Assembly (NCBI GenBank): GCA_002396125.1
Contig: DGWL01000021.1
Coordinates: forward strand, 2,279-17,831
Direction of reading: 5' to 3'
Source of the DNA: Porphyromonadaceae bacterium UBA4259
GTDB taxonomy: Bacteria; Bacteroidota; Bacteroidia; Bacteroidales; Muribaculaceae
Length of the DNA stretch: 15,553 nt
The notes under the pieces were generated by a model. It was given only the letters and a program-made list of their open reading frames with translations, did no database searches and was not told the origin of the DNA. Below, piece after piece: positions 1 through 6,490 of the stretch; positions within the stretch are counted from its first letter, which is position 1; every line of letters begins with the position of its first letter. The position numbers and the translations under genes are program-made.

Positions 1-610
1 TAGTGTAAGAAGGCATTGCCGGAACTTGACCTTTAGGATACTTCCAGTAGTACATCACCATCGATGCCGAAGTGGCAGGGCATCCGGTGTAGCACTGATA
101 GGTAGTCCCGCTATAGGTAAACTTACATTGGTTCCAATAGGGTTCGGTCTGGTCCCACAATGCGGTTAGTAGAGGACCATAGGTAGTAGCCTTGAGTCCT
201 GCTACCTTGACAGTAGTGGGCTTCTCAACTTTCGCATCGGGATTTGTAAGCAACCAGTCGATCTGGCGCTTGTAGCCATCGAGCCACACCTGCATGTTGG
301 TGGGGATGCGGTCAAGGTTAAGAGGACGGTCACCATAGGCAAGCACTTCCTCGGCTCGGTCATCGCCCGAGACGATAATGAATGTTGTCTCGGTATTGAA
401 AATGTAATAAACAGGAGCCTTGGCTTTGTCGCCCATCTCGGTCTTGACGAGCTTGGCTTGAGTAGCTCCGGGCGCCATATACTTGCCGGCATATACCTTG
501 TTGGCAAGGTATTGTTGTGCTTTTTGTTTAGCAGCCGACGCATCAACAGGCGCTGCTTGCAATTGCATGGCAACCGCAATAACAGTCAACAATAATAAAA
601 ATTTCTTCAT
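1..610 (-). CDS. C10 family (streptopain-like) cysteine protease precursor, 3' part outside window
   Basis: I translated this frame by hand from the ATG at 610; it stays open to base 2, giving 203 residues, and continues past the left edge. A signal peptide (MKKFLLLLTVIAVAMQLQA) is followed by a propeptide of about 130 residues that resembles the Spi-type inhibitor prodomain of streptopain-like enzymes, including an FIIVSGDDRAEEVLAYG stretch. The mature enzyme starts around residues 145-160 and holds the motif GCPATSASMVMYYWKYP; the Cys at residue 177 (codon 80-82) matches the C10 catalytic Cys. The catalytic His and everything after it lie outside. Members of this family are secreted proteases kept inactive by the prodomain. 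The gene has its own promoter at 708-738 and a terminator separates it from the upstream operon, so it is probably regulated independently. The family call is confident; substrate and C-terminal domains cannot be seen. Confidence 0.88.
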   Translation of the reverse strand, partial: MKKFLLLLTVIAVAMQLQAAPVDASAAKQKAQQYLANKVYAGKYMAPGATQAKLVKTEMGDKAKAPVYYIFNTETTFIIVSGDDRAEEVLAYGDRPLNLDRIPTNMQVWLDGYKRQIDWLLTNPDAKVEKPTTVKVAGLKATTYGPLLTALWDQTEPYWNQCKFTYSGTTYQCYTGCPATSASMVMYYWKYPKGQVPAMPSYT

Positions 611-707
611 AAATAATTGATTTATAAATTATGTGGTTTTTAGTTAGTATCTATCAGCTATGTTTGGTATTAAAAACGCAATATCTTTTAAAACTGAAAA
701 AATTTGC

Positions 708-738
708 CAAATATAGTAATTTTTATTTCAACATACAA
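708..738 (-). promoter_or_regulatory. Bacteroidetes-type promoter for the C10 protease gene
   Basis: On the minus strand a -7 element TATATTTG (715-708) fits the TAnnTTTG consensus exactly. A TTG -33 element (738-736) lies 20 bases upstream, within the usual spacing. Transcription would start near 700, giving a leader of about 90 bases before the ATG at 610. The site lies just downstream of the terminator of the preceding operon. Confidence 0.7.
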
Positions 739-776
739 GCAAATTGACTCTTTTAACTAAATAATAATACAAAATA

Positions 777-810
777 ATTGCCTCGCTCAGCATCAAAGCA
801 GCGAGGCAAT
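777..810 (-). terminator. Rho-independent terminator after the phosphodiester glycosidase gene
   Basis: A perfect 11-bp inverted repeat (ATTGCCTCGCT at 777-787, AGCGAGGCAAT at 800-810) encloses a 12-base loop. On the minus strand it is followed by the T-rich stretch TTATTTTGTATTATTAT. It begins about 50 bases past the stop codon at 862, so it would end the 6213-862 cluster. The T tract is interrupted, so some readthrough is possible. Confidence 0.7.
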
Positions 811-861
811 AGAATTATTGCATACATCAGATTCAACCGCAAAAGTAAAACATTGGCGGCA

Positions 862-3228
862 TCAATCCCCCAATATTATGGTGTAAACGGCGGTGACGTC
901 GGCCGAATTGACAACATTGTCATTATTGACATCTCCCGCTACAAGCATTGAGTCATCACTATTCAAGATAAACTTGTAGAGGGCTGTGACATCGGCACTG
1001 TTTACCACACCGTCGCCATTGACGTCGCCCACTATTGTAGCCGCCACTGGAACATTGCGGTAAATAACCTCCAGGCCCGGAATGAGCATAGTGTAGTGAT
1101 GCCCTGTTGTCGACTTCCCCATTGAGAGCTGGATGTAGCTCAAATGAATGGGATAGTTGCTCATGTCGCCTGCGTCAATCCACTGGTCGATGGGCAAGTC
1201 GATAGTCGATTCCACTGCGGCCGGCACCTCGGGAGGAGTCACTGCCTGATAGCTGATTTTGCCGCCGGCGGGTCTCAAGGCAAATGTGACACCTGTGACA
1301 GGAGCCTCGCCCGGATTAATGCGCACTCGCAGTGTATCGGGCAGGCTCCACAGGGTAAAATCCTTGGTGAGACGCAAGTAATTGTTGCGACTGCCCGAAC
1401 CTGTGTAATCAACCTTGATGCCATTGTCGAGAGGTTCGGTCTCCACATTCTTGCCTCCGCTCATGCTTATTGTCCATGTTGAAAGATCCATATCGGGGTC
1501 AAGTGGATAGACACGTTGCACCGGTCGCTCCACAATCACCTTCATCGTCACGCTCTGGTCGTCAATCACACCTGTAACCCATGCCTCGCCATCGCTCACG
1601 CCTTGCAACACACCTGTTGCGGCATCAATGGTCACTATGCTCTCATCGCTGCTAATCCACGAGAGCGCAGCAGGGTCGAGAGGCATAAGTTTCTCATCCA
1701 CCAGGCTTTGCAGTTCAACGGCATAGGTGCGATAGCCGTCGGTGATGATGGAATCGTTCTTTAGCATGATGGCATCGCCGGCTCCAACAATAGTTACCGG
1801 CGCACTCACGCTCACATCACCTAGCGTGCCGGTGAGCATGCCGGTTCCACTGCCTGTGGCAAAGAAAGTGACACCGTCGCGAATCTCGCCAAAATCCTCG
1901 GCACAACTGAGTTGAACACCCTGAACATCATCGTCGATGAGCATGCCATACTGATTGTAACCATAGAAGCGTGGTGTGTAGATGCCATACTTGGGTAATT
2001 TGAGACTGAAATCAACAAAGCGAAGCGACGCTATCACGTCATCATCGGGGGCGCTGCTCACGAGAAACAAGCCGTTACAGTCGGCTCGCTCGCTGCCGTC
2101 GCTAGGCACATTTCGCACACCCAAGGCACTGGTGTAGAGCGTAGTGGAGCCACCACCATCAAGGTTTAAGCCCTCGGTAGCTCCGGCATATCGCAGCAAG
2201 TCGCCGAGGTGGGAGGTGCGGCATCCGTCGCTGATGGGAGAGCGTCCGTCAACAACGAGGAAAATCAATGTCTGCCCTCCATTAGCATAGCCAATACATG
2301 TGCGGGGGTGCATGTCGGGATTGCCGTCATCGATGGTAACACCATCGCGCAGAATCCACGGCTGCCCGCTCACCACCTCACGCGGATCAATCATGTTACC
2401 GCCGGCGGTGGCGCTCATCGCGACAGTGAGTTCATCGCCCTCACTCAAGCCGGCAATGAAGTCGGCGGTAGAGCCCTGCCCATGGAGCACATAACACCCG
2501 ACAGGCACTTCCATGTCGCCATCGGTGCTTGGAGAGCCGGCAATCACCATCTTGAACGGCTCCAAGAAATTGAATGTGTCGCCCTCGACAAGTCTCGCAA
2601 CCACCTCGCAACAAGAGCCAAACTGGTTGGTAGAGCCATAATAACGGTCGTTGTAGAAAGTGATGACATTGTTGCCGGCATCGGTGTTAACGCCACCCAC
2701 GGTGACTGTGGTGGTGCCGTGAGTGATTGTGCCACCAAAGTCCACAGCATTGATATAGGAGTTGCCATTTTGGTCGAAGACATACTTGAACTCGCTATTA
2801 TTCAACTTATAGACCACGCCGTCGCCAATGCAAGTGCCAATGGGTGTTCCCACCATCGACACACCACGAGCTGTGGTGCCGCTTGTCATAAAAAAGTCGC
2901 CGTTGATGCCCACAAAGAACCGATGCCCGGGACCATCGTTGCGCTGAGCCATCGACGACACCACTTCACCACCAGCGGTCTTGTCTTGCCCGCTCACTGC
3001 GCGCACCGTGAGCCACGGGTTGGTCATGTCGATTGTGGTGTAAAACACGCGCATCTCGGTAGTGCCATTAGTGAAATAGAGCGAGGTCTGGCTTGTACCG
3101 GGCCCAATCATGGCATGAAACAGCGTGTCGACCGAGTAGTCAACTCCCAGCAAAGGCCATGTGTTGCCGGCAGTGGCTCCCATTGTCATGAGAGCCACAA
3201 TACATAGTGATAAAAAATTCTTAATCAT
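862..3228 (-). CDS. Secreted phosphodiester glycosidase (NAGPA/DUF2233 type) with Ig-like domain and C-terminal dockerin
   Basis: The protein is 788 residues from the ATG at 3228; a GTG two codons earlier is less likely because MIKNFLSLCIVALMTMGATA is a clean signal peptide start. Residues about 60-380 form a NAGPA domain, the fold of the uncovering enzyme that removes GlcNAc from GlcNAc-1-phosphodiesters. Visible family motifs are NGDFF (109-113), HPRTCIGY (307-314), DGRS (327-330) and NLDGGGST (355-362). Residues about 385-485 look like an Ig-type domain, and 490-575 like a bacterial Ig-like group 2 (BIG2) domain with SWISSDESIVTID. A beta-rich, possibly carbohydrate-binding region fills 580-730. 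Two dockerin-type calcium repeats end the protein. It starts 11 bases after the stop of the upstream dockerin gene, so the two are very likely cotranscribed. The natural substrate is unknown; a phosphodiester-linked sugar in host or bacterial glycans is the natural guess. Confidence 0.88.
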   Translation of the reverse strand: MIKNFLSLCIVALMTMGATAGNTWPLLGVDYSVDTLFHAMIGPGTSQTSLYFTNGTTEMRVFYTTIDMTNPWLTVRAVSGQDKTAGGEVVSSMAQRNDGPGHRFFVGINGDFFMTSGTTARGVSMVGTPIGTCIGDGVVYKLNNSEFKYVFDQNGNSYINAVDFGGTITHGTTTVTVGGVNTDAGNNVITFYNDRYYGSTNQFGSCCEVVARLVEGDTFNFLEPFKMVIAGSPSTDGDMEVPVGCYVLHGQGSTADFIAGLSEGDELTVAMSATAGGNMIDPREVVSGQPWILRDGVTIDDGNPDMHPRTCIGYANGGQTLIFLVVDGRSPISDGCRTSHLGDLLRYAGATEGLNLDGGGSTTLYTSALGVRNVPSDGSERADCNGLFLVSSAPDDDVIASLRFVDFSLKLPKYGIYTPRFYGYNQYGMLIDDDVQGVQLSCAEDFGEIRDGVTFFATGSGTGMLTGTLGDVSVSAPVTIVGAGDAIMLKNDSIITDGYRTYAVELQSLVDEKLMPLDPAALSWISSDESIVTIDAATGVLQGVSDGEAWVTGVIDDQSVTMKVIVERPVQRVYPLDPDMDLSTWTISMSGGKNVETEPLDNGIKVDYTGSGSRNNYLRLTKDFTLWSLPDTLRVRINPGEAPVTGVTFALRPAGGKISYQAVTPPEVPAAVESTIDLPIDQWIDAGDMSNYPIHLSYIQLSMGKSTTGHHYTMLIPGLEVIYRNVPVAATIVGDVNGDGVVNSADVTALYKFILNSDDSMLVAGDVNNDNVVNSADVTAVYTIILGD
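865..1029 (-). repeat. Dockerin-like module of the phosphodiester glycosidase
   Basis: This stretch encodes the last 55 residues, made of two 22-24-residue calcium-loop repeats. Loop 1 is DVNGDGVVNSAD, with the calcium ligand positions 1, 3, 5, 9 and 12 filled. Loop 2 is DVNNDNVVNSAD, where the usual Gly at position 6 is Asn. Each loop is followed by an amphipathic segment (VTALYKFIL, VTAVYTIIL). The module is the extreme C-terminus, ending ILGD. Confidence 0.8.
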
Positions 3229-3239
3229 AAACACATCTA

Positions 3240-4655
3240 CTAACTGCCTAAAATAATCTTATAGACGGCAGTGACATCGGCACTGTTGATATTGCCATCA
3301 GCATTTTGGTCACCGTTAACAATCTTGCTTGAGTCGTTGTTAAGGATGAACTGATAGAGCGCGGTAACATCGGCACTGTTGCACACGCCATCGCCGTTAA
3401 CATCACCCGTCACACCACCATCATCGGGTGTCACGCCCTTGCCTATCTTGTAAACACCCATGCCGTTGAAGGCCTTGAAGGTGAGCAGTGTTATCTCCTC
3501 GTTGCCCTCGCTGTCGACGCCCTTCTCGGTGACGATGCAATGCACTCGCAGGCCGCTATCGTTAATCTTTCCCACACTGTCGGCAGGCAGTTGCCAATAC
3601 TTAGTCATGGTTTCGAGCATGTCGCCGTCGCCAAGTTCACACACGTTGATTTGGCAGCCGTTGCCGTCGTTATTCATGTCGCTCCTGACGTAGGAGAAGA
3701 AATGGCGACCCTCAAGAGTGAACTCGGTCATGCCATTAGCAGTAAAACTCCTCTGTCTCAAATCCTCGGGCACATTCTCAAAGCTGTCAATAACATCGCC
3801 GTCGACCGAGTAAAGCACCGGGCCCTCGTCGGAGCCGTCAATATAGAAATATTCACCGCTATAGAGTGTATCATCATCACTACCCAGCAGCATTTTCACT
3901 ACCGGTGCCATAGCAAATCCTATCCTTGCCTGAGGATAGAAATTAGTAAATTCCATGTAGGGGTCACCACCGAAGCCACCTTCCCAAGTGTCGATGTCGC
4001 CACCCATCTCATTGTGCCAGCGATACACTGTGGGCAAGCCGGGGTTGTTACTGTTGTGACCAACGGTCATTATGTTACACTGTGCCTGCTCCAACGTCAG
4101 GTCGCCAACGACGTCGAGGTAGTCGGTGCGAGCCAGCACGTCGCCCTTGTCCATATTGGTCACCAATGTCATGGCTCCGCTCTCGATGTCGACCATATAG
4201 ATGGGGATGAATGCGGCCGTGGCACTGGTCATTGGAGCCACCCAAATGTGCCCAAAGTTGTCACACCCAATGCTCGTGTTGCCCAAAAACACGCTATAGG
4301 GCTCGCCATTGAGAGTGAGGTCGAGGTCGCGCACGGGGTTTCCTGTCAAGACATCAAAACAGTGGATAACACCCTGCATGATGGTATCGTTACCACCACT
4401 GGAATTGGGGATGACCAATTGTTTCTCCTGACTGCGCGACACATACACAATGCCGCCGGTCATGGTGGCTGTGCGGGCATTGGTGTGGGCGATGGGCGAA
4501 GCGAGATAGGCCTGATTGGCATGCACCCGGTCAAGCATCCACAAGTTTTTAACGTTGATGCCATTCACGCTGGCATATTGTTGCCCGTCGGTCACCGCCC
4601 AGCAACTCAAGGCAGCGACCACGGCAGTCACGGCTGAAAGTAAAAATTTCTTCAT
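3240..4655 (-). CDS. Secreted dockerin-tailed protein, propeller-like body (paralogue 2)
   Basis: I do not recognise a named family for the body of this 471-residue protein. It begins with an export signal, MKKFLLSAVTAVVAALSCWA; Cys18 could allow lipidation, but the box ALSC is poor and ordinary signal peptidase I cleavage seems as likely. Residues about 25-405 are rich in short beta segments with repeated motifs such as GIVYVSRS, FDVLTGNPV, DNFGHIWVAP and YSGEYFYIDG, which suggests a beta-propeller-like fold (inference). No catalytic motif is evident. A short linker (GKGVTPDDGG) leads to a 55-residue dockerin at the C-terminus. The gene is a tandem paralogue of 6213-4789, matching it throughout, including KGDVLARTDY and GGDIDTW. 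It sits 11 bases upstream of the phosphodiester glycosidase gene and probably shares its transcript. A ligand-binding or scaffolding role is a guess. Confidence 0.85.
   Translation of the reverse strand: MKKFLLSAVTAVVAALSCWAVTDGQQYASVNGINVKNLWMLDRVHANQAYLASPIAHTNARTATMTGGIVYVSRSQEKQLVIPNSSGGNDTIMQGVIHCFDVLTGNPVRDLDLTLNGEPYSVFLGNTSIGCDNFGHIWVAPMTSATAAFIPIYMVDIESGAMTLVTNMDKGDVLARTDYLDVVGDLTLEQAQCNIMTVGHNSNNPGLPTVYRWHNEMGGDIDTWEGGFGGDPYMEFTNFYPQARIGFAMAPVVKMLLGSDDDTLYSGEYFYIDGSDEGPVLYSVDGDVIDSFENVPEDLRQRSFTANGMTEFTLEGRHFFSYVRSDMNNDGNGCQINVCELGDGDMLETMTKYWQLPADSVGKINDSGLRVHCIVTEKGVDSEGNEEITLLTFKAFNGMGVYKIGKGVTPDDGGVTGDVNGDGVCNSADVTALYQFILNNDSSKIVNGDQNADGNINSADVTAVYKIILGS
3243..3407 (-). repeat. 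Dockerin-like module of paralogue 2
   Basis: It encodes the C-terminal 55 residues with calcium loops DVNGDGVCNSAD and DQNADGNINSAD. Aligned by hand to 4792-4956 without gaps, it differs at 17 of 165 bases (about 90% identity). A 41-base exact run covers the first loop and a 29-base exact run lies between the loops. Confidence 0.85.
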
Positions 4656-4712
4656 TGCAATATTGAATTAAATGATTGGTAAAGTATTTATCACGGTTGG
4701 TGCAGAAATAGA

Positions 4713-4754
4713 GAAAGGGGTGCGTGACGCTTTTTACAGCGCCGCCCCCCTTTC
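4713..4754 (-). terminator. Long imperfect hairpin between the two dockerin paralogues, possible attenuator
   Basis: GAAAGGGG (4713-4720) pairs with CCCCTTTC (4747-4754). On the minus strand an inner GCGCT/AGCGT stem extends it, with a small interior bulge. It lies about 35 bases past the stop at 4789 and about 58 bases before the ATG at 4655. The following minus-strand sequence TCTCTATTTCTGC is only weakly T-rich, so partial termination or a stable 3' end is more likely than complete termination. I saw no good promoter between it and the next gene. Confidence 0.45.
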
Positions 4755-4788
4755 CTCAATGCTTTACATGCTGTGAAGCGACCTGGTG

Positions 4789-6213
4789 TCAGCTGCCCAA
4801 GATAATCTTGTAAACAGCAGTGACGTCGGCACTGTTGATGGTGCCATCTTCATTTTGGTCACCGTTCACAATCTTGCTTGAGTCGTTGTTAAGGATAAAC
4901 TGGTAAAGCGCGGTAACATCGGCACTGTTGCACACGCCATCGCCGTTGACGTCACCTTCAACCGGCGACGGGCCATCGTCGGGGGTAACGCCCTCACCAA
5001 TGATGTAGACAGCCATTCCGTTGAAGCACTTGTAGTCGAAGAGCAGCACAGCATCCTTACCACCCTCGGTGGTGTAGTCGGCAGTCAATGGTTGAATGCG
5101 AAGACCGGTGTCGCTGGTTTGTCCCAGGCCATCGGCGGGCAGAGTCCAGTAACGCTGCATGCCGCTGAATGCCATTCCCTCACCAAGCTCACACACGTTG
5201 ATGCGGCACGACTCGGGAGCCGAATATTGCTCGATGGGATAGGCGATAAAGTTGCGGTCGGCAAGAGCAAACTCGGCAATGCCGTTGCAACCCACCTTGG
5301 GCATGAGCAGGCTGTCGGCCTCCATCTCTTCTGGAGTGAGACTTCCAAAGCCGTCGATGATGGTGCAGTCGTTGGCATAGAGCACAGGCACAGTGTTGAA
5401 GCCGTCGATGTAGAAGCACTCACCGCTGTAGCGTGTGTCCTCATCCTCGCCAAGCACAAAGCGCGAGCAGGGGGCAAGACCCCATTGCGATTGTGCCACG
5501 GGATAGAAGTCCACAAAGTCGATATAAGAATCGCCACTGAAGAAGCCATCCCAAGTGTCGATGTCGCCACCCTGGTCGTTGTGCCAAGCATAGACGGTGG
5601 GCGCGTTGGCAGCAGGGGTCATTACGTTACACTCGGCTTGCTCAAGTGTGATATCGCCCACAACGTCGACATAGTCGGTACGGGCAAGCACATCGCCCTT
5701 GTCGAGCGAAGCGATGAGAGTGAGCTCACCGGTCTCGGTGTTGAGTTGATAGATAGGAACTGTAGCGGCACTCTCGCTGGTGTAGGGAGCAACCCACACA
5801 TGCCCAAAGTTATCCTTGCCAATAGTGTTAACACCCAGGAACACTCCATAGGGAGCACCATTGAGAGTAACATCAAGCGAAGGCAACTCATCGCCGGTTA
5901 ACGCGTCGAAACGATAAACAACAGCACCCATCACGGTGTCGCCCGGAGCCGGAATAATCTGCTTAGCCTCACTGCGTGCAACATACACAATGCCATCTTG
6001 CATCACTGCAGTGCGAGCTTTTACGTTACACCACTCAAAGTTGGCATACTCATTCTCACCATAGTGAAAACGGTCTTTAATCCACAGGTTCTTGATGTTA
6101 ATGCCATTCTTGCCCTCGTAGGTGTTAGGATCCTTAGTCAAGAGCTTGCCAGCCGCCAATGCGCTGGAGCAAACCATCAATACCATTGATAGTACAAGTA
6201 GAAATTTCTTCAT
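4789..6213 (-). CDS. Secreted dockerin-tailed protein, propeller-like body (paralogue 1)
   Basis: This 474-residue protein is the upstream copy of the tandem pair with 4655-3240. It starts at an ATG with a signal peptide, MKKFLLVLSMVLMVCSSALA, cleaved probably before AGKLL. The body (about 25-410) shares the blocks GINIKNLWIKDRF, GIVYVARS, DNFGHVWVAP, KGDVLARTDYVDVVGD, GGDIDTWDG, YSGECFYIDG and RYWTLPADGLGQ with its neighbours in the family. The many short strands point to a beta-propeller-like fold, which is inference; I recognise no enzyme motif. The linker GEGVTPDDGPSPVEG precedes a C-terminal dockerin. It is the first gene after the terminator of the SusC/SusD operon. The 277-base gap upstream is AT-rich and should hold a promoter, but I could not place a convincing TAnnTTTG element there. 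Possible roles are surface display or glycan binding. Confidence 0.85.
   Translation of the reverse strand: MKKFLLVLSMVLMVCSSALAAGKLLTKDPNTYEGKNGINIKNLWIKDRFHYGENEYANFEWCNVKARTAVMQDGIVYVARSEAKQIIPAPGDTVMGAVVYRFDALTGDELPSLDVTLNGAPYGVFLGVNTIGKDNFGHVWVAPYTSESAATVPIYQLNTETGELTLIASLDKGDVLARTDYVDVVGDITLEQAECNVMTPAANAPTVYAWHNDQGGDIDTWDGFFSGDSYIDFVDFYPVAQSQWGLAPCSRFVLGEDEDTRYSGECFYIDGFNTVPVLYANDCTIIDGFGSLTPEEMEADSLLMPKVGCNGIAEFALADRNFIAYPIEQYSAPESCRINVCELGEGMAFSGMQRYWTLPADGLGQTSDTGLRIQPLTADYTTEGGKDAVLLFDYKCFNGMAVYIIGEGVTPDDGPSPVEGDVNGDGVCNSADVTALYQFILNNDSSKIVNGDQNEDGTINSADVTAVYKIILGS
4792..4956 (-). repeat. Dockerin-like module of paralogue 1
   Basis: It encodes the final 55 residues with calcium loops DVNGDGVCNSAD and DQNEDGTINSAD, followed by helix-like segments VTALYQFIL and VTAVYKIIL, ending ILGS. 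It is about 90% identical in DNA to 3243-3407 by hand count, more similar than the protein bodies in front of it. Confidence 0.85.
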
Positions 6214-6415
6214 GCTAATAATTTTTTTTGAAGTTATTATTGACAGTTAATAATGATTTTATTGACAAAAAAATGATATCCGGTTACAACCTACAAAGAA
6301 AACAAAAAGTTAGCAAACTTCAAAATTTTCAAAGCATTTTTTATTTATATAAGGTGAAAAGCAGTAATATAATAGCACAAAACATCCAAAATCGTGGAAA
6401 AACTAAGATATATTA

Positions 6416-6447
6416 CCCCCCGGCCTCGACAAGAGAGACCGGGGGGG
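6416..6447 (-). terminator. Terminator at the end of the SusC/SusD operon
   Basis: CCCCCCGGCCTC (6416-6427) and GAGACCGGGGGG (6435-6446) form a 12-bp stem around a 7-base loop, with one G-U pair in minus-strand RNA. It lies about 45 bases past the stop codon at 6491. The bases after it on the minus strand (TAATATATCTTAGTTTTT) are T-rich but broken. The stem is GC-rich and strong. Confidence 0.65.
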
Positions 6448-6490
6448 ATGAAAACAATTAAGTTATGAAACAAAAATTTATTATCTCAAG

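Noticed and set aside
202..579. Minus-strand 125-codon frame near the left edge
   Set aside because: It is out of frame with the C10 protease gene, whose frame carries a signal peptide and the active-site motif; the 125-codon product is Arg/Ser/Pro-rich noise.
3228..3234. GTG start for the phosphodiester glycosidase, and a TTG start at 9303 for the unknown lipoprotein
   Set aside because: Downstream in-frame ATG codons give cleaner signal peptides, so the alternative starts are not needed.
2209..4637. Plus-strand open frames at 2209-3207 and 3540-4637
   Set aside because: They are antisense to the phosphodiester glycosidase and a dockerin gene, with low-complexity His/Val/Ala-rich translations and no motifs.
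6214..6415. Possible promoter for the first dockerin paralogue (for example TAACTTTT with an upstream TTTG)
   Set aside because: The -7 match is imperfect and the spacing of about 17 bases is off; in AT-rich DNA such near matches are expected by chance.
6228..6461. Small plus-strand frame in the gap between the operon terminator and the first dockerin paralogue
   Set aside because: It covers AT-rich intergenic sequence and runs through the terminator stem; no ribosome-binding or family evidence.
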